Source: Bolinopsis microptera (taxonomy: Eukaryota > Ctenophora > Tentaculata > Lobata > Bolinopsidae). Taken from it: a stretch of 60,000 nt of DNA. Below, piece after piece: positions 44,001 to 56,000 of the stretch. The stretch spans positions 6,395,908-6,455,907 of the forward strand of contig NC_087082.1 of assembly GCF_026151205.1 (NCBI RefSeq), read 5' to 3'. Numbering within the stretch: position 1 is the first letter of the stretch; every line of letters begins with the position of its first letter. The translations under genes were made by a program, and so were the position numbers. The notes under the pieces are model-generated. The model was not told where the DNA came from, did no database searches, and saw only the letters and a program-made list of their open reading frames with translations.

Positions 44001-47000
44001 GAATAACTGCAGGTGATAAACCTGGGAGAGCTAATCACAAAACCGGAGACTGGATTCAAGCTGAAGATAGGGGAGAGAGAAACCTCAGAACTCTACGCCT
44101 CCTCTACTGCTGCACAGATATCTGCTGCTATCATCGGTAAGGGAACATGAAGATTGAAGCTAATTTGGGTTTAGAAATAAGGTCCAGTCCTTCTAAATTT
44201 ATAAATTTAGACATATCAGACATAAAAGACTGATATGCAAATTCTGGTAGATTTTCCCAACTTCTAAACCACCGCCCAGATACTGCGGTATACAAGTGTC
44301 CGACACTAGACTCAGCAGACAGCTGGTACAGCGTTGACTTTGAGAACGGGGATATGAGCTACACGGGTGGCTGGGCTCGCAACTACATTGAGCCTTACTG
44401 TGGCCGATGGTGTGTTCAAAGATACATATTATTTCTTGATTATGTCCAAAGATACATATTATTTCTTGATTATGTCCAAAGATACATATTATTTCTTGAT
44501 TATGTCCATTGTACAAAGATACATATTATTTCTTGATTATGTTCAAAGATACATATTATTTCTTGATTATGTGCAGATGATTTTAATTTTTATTTTGAGT
44601 ATTAATTGTGGATGAACCTATTAATTTCACTCTAATAACTAATAGTAACTCCTTACCTCAGGGTTGCTGTGAACAGTTGGGCTATTTTCCATGTGAAGTA
44701 CGAGAAGCAGGTCTACGAGTGGGACCTCTCTAAGGGATACAAACATGTATGTTAGTGTATGTTATTGTAGGTTAATGTATGTTATTCAAGATCAGCTCCA
44801 TGTTGTATGTTATTGTATGTTTATGTATGTTAATGTATGTTATTCAAGATCAGCTCCTTACTTCGGTCTTTTCAATGTTTGAGTTTCAAGGCGGTTCCCA
44901 AAACTAGACTCTGCTATCTGCATATTATACAATTCTTAAAAGTCCTTCGCGTCGTTTTTTAGTTCTTACTTCGTTATAACTTCCCTAACTTGATCAGTTA
45001 CAGTTTAATAAACGCATGTTTAAATAACATCAAACACATGCCCCTTCATAAACAAATCTGTTTATTTCAGCTTTGTTTTGGTCTGATGACCAAACAGCCG
45101 CGTGTTACCCTCTACTATGAGCTGGACTATGAGGACAGTAACTTTAACTGGAAGAGACAAGGTTTCTGGAGAGGTAGCAGCCAGGAAGAAACACCTGAGT
45201 AAGTTCTGAAATCACCATGACAACATTTCTAAATCAGTAATTTGATTTGGCAAAACTTCTATAAATAGTTAGGAGATCACAAACTGGTTTAGTAATACAA
45301 TTTTTTTAAATAAATTTATAAATAGTTAGGAGCTCCCAAGCGGCAAGCAGGTTAGTACAGTAAACCACAATATTCCACGACTCATGTTCCCATTCCCCAA
45401 AACTCCGCGGTAAATCGGGGTTTTACTGTATGTAGTTCTCTGCAGCTTCTGTTTTTGATTCATTAAACATACTTCAGACTGCAAGACAATGATGGAACAT
45501 GGAAATATAACTGTATAGACTTTGAAAAGAGGGTAAAGGAGATTGATGCCGATCTTTGGGATTCCAGAATAGGCAATCGCAAGTAAGTTAGAACATGAAG
45601 CCTTTTCAAAGAGTCCACTGTCCAAGCTAGGATCTTACAGCAAGTTTCTGGTTCTGAGTAAATTTTCCTTCTTACCGTACTTTTATAGCTAGTAAAAATC
45701 TGTCGGAGAAGTTCTGATTCTTTCTCAAAAACAGTAAAATTAACCTTACTTTCCTTACACCACCACTGAATCCAGACATTCCAAATTAACCTTACTCCGA
45801 ATTATAGATGGAAAATAAGGAGGGTATTGCTTGGCGTTGATCAGGGGAAATACGGAAGTTATTACACCGACTCGCTGAGAATCGTCCGAACCCCAGTAAC
45901 AGGTGTGTGGGTTTAAGAGCTGCGGATGATGTGCTGCTAATATAAATTCAAATGGATTGGATGGATCTAACCGTATAAATTCCATCGGCCCATTCAATCT
46001 GGAGAGTTTATATGGTGGCGCATCATCCAACTCCATAATAATCTATGTTATTTTAATACGTTATACACGACCCATACCAGATGGAAGGTAAGAAGAGTGG
46101 AACTAGGCTGGGAACAAGAGAACGGTTTGAAGAGGAACCGGGGAGCATGTAAGAAGTGGATGGAGACCATGCAGGATGGGGCCTGTATTTACATTGATGC
46201 TATCAGGATCCTACGGTCTGACGTCACAGGTCCTTATTCGCACGTGTCTTCACTGCCTTATATGGTAGTGTTACTATGGTAACACTACCATGTAAGGTAA
46301 TATAATAATAGGTCCATATTCACGTGTCTTCTCTATAGACTCTCCCCTAAGATTATGTGTCATTAGTTTCAAATCTTCTTCGTTGAAATAAAAAACCTGA
46401 TTTATTCGTGCCTTGATTAATAGTTTCAATTAATTGTTGATAAACGCTCCTAATTTCGATAGGAACCCGCTCTGGCAGAACGAAGCGATTAGTAAGAGAG
46501 GGTCAGTATAATCTGATTAAGTCGTGTTATTGAGTCTCATTTGATGATTCTTTCAAGAAAGTTTGTGATCATTCTGAATAGGTTCAGTGATGACAATGTT
46601 TTATTTAGTTTCATAAGAACATTGTCATCACTGTGTCTATTCAGAAAAAATCAGCAATTTTCTTGAAGTAATCCTGGTTGAAGTTGTGCATGATTGTCTT
46701 CTTCACCAATCGGTATCTGGCCGATGAATTCTCCTAGATTTTAACTTCTTGGTTTACTCTTCACACAATGATCAATCTTTGATTTACGCTCATGATCTTG
46801 ATTTAAAAATCTGTTTTACGCCCACAGTGTCTTATCTTCGTTTTATAACCTTTCAACTCCGAAAAAACGTTGGTTAGCAACGAAATCTCTTGAAAACTGA
46901 TTTACAGATTTCAGTAAGCCGCTCCCTCTCGTAGAAAAGGTTTTAGTTTCCTGTAGCGATTTGTTGATAAAAACATGTTCCTTTTAACAATGAATTTCGT

Positions 47001-50000
47001 TATTAAGTTTCCTCGCAAAGCATAGACCATTTTGCGCCTAAACATTATCTACTGGCAAGAATCGTGACTTTCTTGGTTGCTTCAGCGTCCGAGTATTGAC
47101 GCGCTGTCTCCATATAACTAGAAGTCTATCAGCCATAAGTCCTCCCATTCTCCAGCGAAATGGGACAAGAATCATGACGGCCTTTTAACTGTTCTATAAT
47201 CTATTTACTCTTTCATATCACTTCTCTTACTTTGTTTCACGGTTTCAACTTTGAATGATTGTTGTATGACCGAGTTGTGAGCAGTATTCTCACTTTCTGC
47301 GGGCTAAGTTAAACAGAAACCATTGTTGTACTTGGTATGCAGGAAGGTATGTATTGGAGCATGGCACGAGGAGGGAAGAGTTCAGGGTACTCTTACACAC
47401 CTGAACTGAAACTGATTCTTTATCTATTATACATCTTTCTTGATTGAATTCTGTTATTTATTGTATAATCTCGCTCTAAACAATGTTGCGACGATTGTTT
47501 GGACCATCGACGCAAATGTTTGATTCAAAGCATCAGATTTGTTGGAAGATGTCTCTTGTCAAAAAAACAAACGTGATACAATTGATTTTTATTTTTATTT
47601 TTTCTCGAAAAACAATTTCTGTTTTCTTGTGAACCACCCCCTACCAGGATTGAGGCTCAAAACCTCAATAATAATATAACCTCTCAAAACCTCTAACACA
47701 AACAATCTCAGAGATTGCCCGAGTGAAAGGTTTCGCTCTAGACGGTCAGGGACTGTTGGAAGCAGCTACCGTAAAGGTAACTGATTACTGTGCTGACGGC
47801 GCTGATTGTACCACTGAGAGGACTGATGAAGCTACGGAGAGGAAGTTAGTTGCCAGCTGATATTTAATTTAATTTAATTTAATTAGTTTCATTTATCATT
47901 CATTATTCATTTAATTGGTCTTTATATTGCTTAAAATAAGTGTTATTTATAAAATGGCGTGTTTATTTATCTGTGAAAGTTCGTTAGTATTTGGATTGAA
48001 GTACATTTTGTGAATGTAGGAGTGCATGCCTTATACCATCTCAACTTTTTAACACTTTTATTTCAAAATTTAAAAAAATCATGATTTAAGGTGGGAGATA
48101 AAGATGAAGACTTACGAATGTGCTTACAACTTTCCGCTAATAGGGATAGCTGGCAAATCAGAGACAGTAGTTAAGAAAGATGTAAGTACAGTTTGAGTTT
48201 CAGGCTCAACGTTATATCTTTATATGTTCAATCAGTTTCCTTTTCATAAAGTCATTAGCACTTTCCATCATATTTTAATTTGTATTGACATTCCAAAAAA
48301 CTTTTTAGACAGAGTCCACGTACACTGTGGGCGGAAAAACAGTTAATATTTTGAGAGAAGCAGCCATTACTCCAGATTTGCAAGGTCAGTGATTCTTTAC
48401 GGGTTAAAGAGGTGAATTTGTTTACAAACATGTATCACCTCTTCAACCCGTCTAACAGGGGCTTAATATTAAAGTAAACAAATGTGTTTCAACTCCTTGT
48501 GAGTATCCACATCTATTGTTAGTTTTATTTTATGTGTATGCTCAGTATGAATAATGATACTTCTCCTTGATCAGCTATAAACAAGACCTGAATTATCCCC
48601 ATTTTACAGGTACATTTGACGTTACCATCGATGGGACCACCCATACCAACATTGATGTCCAAATACACCCTCAAGCCTTCCTAGACATAATTAATAGAAA
48701 TGGGGACTACTCCCAGGCCCATAAATGGGGCTCCTGTTATGGTATGAGAATTTGATATCATGTTACAGGGTACGGTCCAGAATTAAGTACCCAAAACCAG
48801 TCACCCGGAGTGCGAAAACTAAGGCTTAATCTAAAGGCCTATGTTATCTAAGTTATTTTTAATGGGTACTTAATTTTGGACCGCTCTGTTTACTAAGTTA
48901 AGTTTTGTTTACATTCGACTGTTCGATTACAGGAACGTTTGATTTGACTATTGACGGACACACATATGAAAAGATAGATGTGCACAGTTCTAGTAGTGCT
49001 TTGTTGGAAATAGTAAGGCAAGGTGGTGAATACTACAGAATCCACAAATGGGGGAATTGTTACGGTAAGGGATCCCCATCGTCTGAACGCCTGCTGAGCA
49101 CATCATCATCAGGGCGCACTTTTATACACACCTGCTAAGCCGTTTTAAGCTGGCGAAATTCAATACACTTACCACTTGAATATCTCTTGTGAAACACAAG
49201 GTTTTATCTTGTGACTTAATTCATTCACAAGCCTGACAGCGCTAGATGCAGCTTGAATTCACTCAATAGATAAACTTCTTTAGACCCTCTGCTGTGTAAA
49301 GAAGGACTGTTCAATGTTCATCTGGAAGGTGCTTCATCTAGTGCTACAGCAATATTAAATATTATTAAAAATAAACATAAAATACCTGCTGAGCAGTTTT
49401 AAGCTGGGGAGGGTTTTCTTGCGCTGGATAGCAAAAGAGTATCAGGGAATATGCTGTTTTTACAGGGTCGCTGATCCAGGGGTTTCAAGCACTTTCTTTA
49501 AAATCTTTCATTATTTTGGAACTGAATAAATAATTTATGCAGCTGATAGGATATTATTTAGCAAGAGCATGTAAATACTAATAGTATGTATCATGCTACC
49601 ATTCCGTTAGACCGAATAAACAATCCATTAAAAGTACTCTTAACCCCCCAGAGAGACACTGGCGGCTGGAGAGGAAGTACTCGGGACATCACGGCTGGCA
49701 CAGTGTGGACAGCACCAATGTGGTGGGGGTTGGCGAGGTTCAAACGTTTGTTATCTTCAAAGATAACGAGCGGGGAGGTCTGGTCATGACTCCGTTATAT
49801 GGGGACTGGCTCAGAACCGCGAACTCTAAACCTCAGGTGAGCTTCACACTTTCACAGCTGTTATACATTTAGATGTTTTGAAACAGTGCATGTTCAATAT
49901 ATTATAATGAAACCAAAACCATCGTGGTACCACAAGATAACGCGTGATAATTCAAAATAACGCGTGATAATTCAAAATAACGCGTGATAATTCAAAATAA

Positions 50001-53000
50001 CGCGTGATAATTACCTCTTCACCAACTGTTCAGTAAAGAGACCACCTGACTATCTCTTTTGTAGGTATCAGTGAAGGTGAACGGTGTGAGTGCGTTCTGT
50101 AACGGAACGTGCGACTACACAACAAGTGACGCTAACACTCCAACAGTCGCGTCCCTCACTCCAACCAGTGGTAGGTAACCTAGCAACCAGTGGTTTGTGA
50201 TATTATTATATAGTTATATTACTACAACTATTGCTATAAAGCTATATAGTAAACAGTTTTTATTAGAACGGAGTTTAAAACTTACTATTAACTAACTACC
50301 AGTATCAGTTTTTATTTTGTGATTATGCTCTTTTGCATCCAAATACAAATACACTTCTAAAATACAGTAAAATATGGAAGTAGTTTATAATTTTACCTTT
50401 GCATGAGCTTTAAAATACAGTAAAATATGGAAGTAGTTTACAATTTTACCTTACAGGAGCTTTAAAATACAGTAAAATATGGAAGTAGTTTACAATTTTA
50501 CCTTCGCAGGAGCTCGAGGAGCATCTGTCACAATAACGGGCACCGGGTTCGGGACCACTAATAGTGCGGTGACAGTGACACTGGGCGGTGCTGCTCAGAC
50601 TGTGTCACAGGTGACGGATACTGCTGTCACTATCACCCTCACTGATGGTGTCGCTAAACCTCACCCTGCAGCGGATATTGTGGTTAATGTAGCAGGTAAG
50701 CTGTTGATCACTCCCTCTTTTTGTGCATTTATATTTTAGTAATCATTTACCACAATTAGTACAGTTTTCCAGGCATCACCAGAGGGTTGCCACAACCCAG
50801 AGGCAGGCATATCCAGGCTATCCTCTTGTGGACCACCCAGCCTCTCTCTAGCTTATCACGTTGTTAATGTTTTCTCAGAACATGATATTGTACATGTTAT
50901 ACATAATTAATTAACATAATATATACGAATACCTCCTCTCTACAGGTAAAGGAAATGCTAAGGTAGCAGACAGTGTTGCATTTACTTATAGTGGCTCAGT
51001 GTCTGGAATCACCCCCGCATCTGGCGGCATTGGTGGAGGTAAGCAATAAGATCTTACTTTGTGTGTTACAATAAATACCATCATTATTGTAGTACTTCAT
51101 AAGTTTATAAATAGTACTTTATAACAGTACTAGAAGCATTTTATTGTACTAGTAGTACTTTACAGTAGTTACCTGTCAGAACGCTGAAATCTAATGTAAC
51201 ACGTAATCTAACTTCTCGCTGTTTACACCTCACTTTACCTCACTTTACCTTCAGGTACTCTCGTCACGATATCCGGTTCTGGATTTGATCCTGAGTACGC
51301 CGGTGTTACTTTCAGTGGAACTACTGGCAGGGTGAGATACTTGTAATTCCAGTGGAAACTAATAATTAATTCCAGTAGAATGTGCAGATTAGGTGTTATT
51401 TTCAGTGTTGCACAGTTCGGTAAAAATACGTGGTATACAACACTGGTTGCTTTTTCAAGTCGGTTTGATCATAGTTGCAAAAAAATTCAATTTCATATCA
51501 TTATGATCTGACAATTCATAATTATAATGAATATTTAAAGATGTAACTCAGTGAAATTACCAATCTTTTTACAGCTGGAGAGTGCGACATATACTCAAAT
51601 AAAAGTATTTGCTCCTGCCGGAACTGAGGGAGCAGCAACCATTGCTATTACTGGTAGGTAACCTAGCAACCATTGCTATCACTGGTAGGTAACCTAGCAA
51701 CCATTGCTATCACTGGTAGGTAACCTAGCAACCATTGCTATCACTGGTAGGTAACCTAGCAACCATTGCTATCACTGGTAGGTAACCTAGCAACCATTGC
51801 TATCACTGGTAGGTAACCTAGCAACCATTGCTATCACTGGTAGATAACCTAGCAACCATTGCTATCACTGGTAGGTAACCTAGCAACCATTGCTATCACT
51901 GGTAGGTAACCTAGCAACTATTGCTATCACTGGCATGGTTATGGTAACCTAGCAACCATTACTATCACTGGTAGCTAACATATATCCAGGTCAACAATAT
52001 CCCCACATTCGCTTTAAAATTTACCCGCTACTTTTTAGTATAATACATAACCTAATACAACCTAACGAAATTTGTTACCTCACTCGAAGAACAATTAACT
52101 TTAAAATGTCAATTTATACTTCAACATCAGGTGGGACAGGTTTTGTTGCTCCGGACTCTGCCTCCCTAGCGTACTCCTACACAACTACTAACGTTCCTAC
52201 TGTTTCCCAGATCAGTCCTGTTTCCGGATCTGTTGGTCAGTGCTCTCTTCATGATTATCCCTGTATATCATTGAGCCATTTAATGAATTTGTATCATTCC
52301 CCATGATTAATAACTTTTGTTAAGTTTATAACTCCTTTCGGTGCACCTTTCACTGCAGCTTAGGTGGGCGCAACCCCAAAAGATAAGATTCACGATTAAC
52401 CCAATATATCATTGAGCCATTTAATGAGTTTATAACATTATTTTAAGTTCCCATGGTTAATTATTATCATCTTCCAACCGGATAGTATCCAACTATCAGT
52501 ATTTCAATCATGAAACTAATAAACAGCGAACCCATCATTTGTTAATTATTTTCAGTTGGGAACACCAAGATGACCATCACTGGGACAAACCTTGGTGACA
52601 TCAAAGAAGCTAAAATTGGAGATGTGGCATGTGCTAAGGTAAATAACTAATAAGACATATCATGTACAATATATTATGATGGCAAGTAGGAAAGTTATAC
52701 AAAATGATATCAACGATTAAGTTTACTGAAATACTGTTTGTTTTGTAGGACGCAGATGAGACTTCTACAGAAACAAAGTACTACTGTATCGCTGGAGGGA
52801 ACTCACCAGGGAAACATCTGGTTTCCTTGGAAACAAATGCGGGAGAATTCGCTCAGTCTGTTGTAGAATTCAACTACATCCTCATGGTAGGGCTCCGATA
52901 CTCAGAAATTGGCAATGCTCCAGAAATAGTTGTTTTTTTTCAAATCAGAGCTTCTTCTCTAAAGATCTGTATCTTCTCAAACATTGTTTCGGAAATATTT

Positions 53001-56000
53001 CTAGATCTTGTCTAAAGAAACATTTTGATGAGTTTTATTCTTTCAACTAAGTGATATCTCACGACCTGCACTATCCCCAGATTCAACACGTGAGCCCTCT
53101 ACAAGGATCGGTAATGGGAGGCACAGAAGTCACCATAACCGGCAATGGGTTCGGGACTGACAAGGACATGTTGAACGTTGAGTTCGGGGAGTTTGAGTGT
53201 AAGGTGAAGAGTGTGACCGACACGGAGATAATGTGCGACACGGAGCCAGCAATGAATGTCGATCAGCTCTGGAGTGATTACAGTGAGTAGGAGCTGTTGA
53301 TTTGTCTGTTCGTCTGACTTCTTCTTCTTTGTACATATAATGTGTTATTGTGGCTAGAAATGTTTCAGTGAAAAAAATCAAACGCTAACTTAGAATATGT
53401 CGTGTTTTTTTGGGTAAATTTCTATTGATCCCGTTTGATGCGACAAGGAAAAGGCTCTTATCAGGAAAGGAATAAGAATATGTAAGTAGAATATGCCAAT
53501 TAAAGAATAATTTGAATAAAACCAACATTCCACGAATTCCCCTTTCAGCTGGATCCCCCTCATGTGTGGAATCCAAACCCACGGGTTACGTGAAAACAGC
53601 CCAAGATGTCCACAACATGTACCGGAGAAGACACTCGAGCACCCCTGATATCTGTTTCTCTGACTCAGTAGCTAAAAGTGCTGCCTCCTGGGCTGACCAC
53701 CTCGCTCAGAACAACGTCTTCAAGTCTAGTTCTACTAGGTACTGTTAAGAGAGGGGCTTTCTGCTAGTATTGTTGAATTTTAACCATTGTAAGTCATGCG
53801 ATCACCATTGATTATTCCAATTTATAATATTATCTTAAATTCTTAACGTCAAGCAGAACCTAAAACTTTGTCAAATTTTATTAATTTGTAAATTAGAAAT
53901 TCTACCTTCAGTAACCGAGAGAACCGAGGAGAGAATCTGATGATATTCGAACACTGGGACCTGAAGAGTGACGAAGCGTACATGAGGGATGCTATATCCG
54001 CCTGGTACGCCGAGGGCAGCAATTTCAACCCTGAAGACCCGTCAAATACAATGAGATACGCCCAGGTAGGTAACCTAGCAACCATTTCTATTACTGGTAG
54101 GTAACCTAGCAACCATTGCTATTACTGGTGGGTCTCAATCTGCCCCACGTTTGTTCACATTTTAAATGAATCGTTCCATTACTTTGGGGATCAAAGCCTT
54201 TCTAAAAATTGAACAGACTTTCTCTTTGCCAACTCGTAATATGTATTTTATGTGTATAATGTGCACTGTCTCAGATGTTGTGGAAACTATCTGATCAAGT
54301 TGGGTGTGCCATCACTAAAAAGAGAGCATCGTCCACTGAGAAGTACAAGATCTACATAGTCTGCCACTATGCTCCCGCCGGGAACACTGAGGGGAAGTTT
54401 GGTGACTATGTCAAACAGTTCGGTAAGTCCCAGTCGACATAATACCTTCACCCGTACAAACCCTGATTTATTATGTCCCGATATACCGCGGAAAATCACG
54501 ATTTACCGTGACATTCAGTCTTTTACCTTTTATGTTAACAGTTTCGTGAGTCCCATCCAACATAATACTTTGTCTACTGTCATTGCTTTATAAGTATCCG
54601 GGATGAAATGTAACCACTGAATCGTTTATATCCAACTCGGTATTTTTGTTTACTTGGATTCTAACTGCATTCTCTGTGGTTGCTATGGGCCATCTAACTT
54701 CCAAGATTCGACTAATTGAAGATTATGCGAATATGCAGCATGAAATCAAGAAGGGAGGGTTGTTTCTCCAGTGACCAGATCACAACTTAATAAGTTTCTG
54801 GAGAGTTCCAGGGTCTCGTAGTTATCTGAATTAGTTTCAGTTCATTACAGCACCAAACTAAGTCTCATTACATCCATCAATTAGTGACAGGGACATAAGT
54901 AGCGGTTCTCCTACGTGAATGGTTGATTAAAACAGAATAACAGAATAATTGGCATCCATTTTGTTTTCCTGTAAATGAAATGCGACAACTAAATTTCATC
55001 AAAGACTTACCAAAGTACAAAAATTTAACAAAACTTGTCTAGAAGGTGCTGCAAGTTTCTTTTCTCTAGGATCAAATTCTCTCTATGATCAAATTCTAAC
55101 ATGGCCCCCTATCCGATTTAGTCCACAATATTTCGCGACCAAACTGAACCATGGGTAGAAAAAACATTAACCTTGTAACTGTGTTGCCTGCACAAGAGCA
55201 ACTGTAACTGCACAGTGCACATCCAATTTGAACAAACTGATCTGCACATATTGTAAGTTGTCTGTACACTAAACCTTTCTCCTCTAGACACAGAGCACCA
55301 CCGAGCAACATCAGCTCTACACATGACATTGTCATGGTAACACGTGACATTGTCATGGTAACACATGACATTGTCATGGTAACACGTGACATTGTCATTG
55401 TAACATGTGACATTGTCATGGTAACACGTGACATTGTCATGGTAATACCTTTCTCCTCCAGACACAGAGCACCACAGAGCAACATCAGCTCTACACATGA
55501 CATTGTCATGGTAACACGTGACATTGTCATGGTAACACGTGACATTGTCATGGTAACACGTGACATTGTCATGGTAACACGTGACATTGTCATGGTAACA
55601 CCTTTCTCCTCCAGACACAGAGCACCACAGAGCAACATCAGCCCTGTTCTCCGAAAGTGCAGCAGTTAACGTCTACCTCGACTCTCGCAAAGCTACCGTC
55701 ACCAAATCTGCACCATCCTCTGGTAAGATATTGGCTATTTCTTGATCTTTGTGCTTAAACCTGATCAATTGCAGTACAAATTGCTTGTTCACTGATTAGA
55801 ATATGAAGTCATTGTTGTACATGATTCGACACGAATTCTGTCTAAAAAGCTTCAAATTTAACATTTCTGTGTATTTCTGTATATTTATGATAACTGCTCC
55901 TGACTGTGCCCCTCTAATTTAACCCCCCCTCAGCTCCTGACTGTGTCCCTCTAATATAACCCCCCCCCTCAGCTCCTGACTGTGCCCCTCTAATATAACC

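Noticed and set aside
46341-46400. Possible exon after TCTCTATAG at 46340
   Set aside because: In the required phase it reads a few non-conserved codons and stops; exon 21 at 47712 fits phase and homology.
49280-49325. Possible third copy of the exon 24 type before 49330
   Set aside because: Acceptor-like TTCTTTAG is present, but the following frame does not resemble the GTF exons and has the wrong phase.
55096-55669. Met-Thr-Met-Ser and Tyr-His-Asp-Asn repeat ORFs
   Set aside because: Frames through the 21-base intronic repeat; the real exon there is on the plus strand from 55615.
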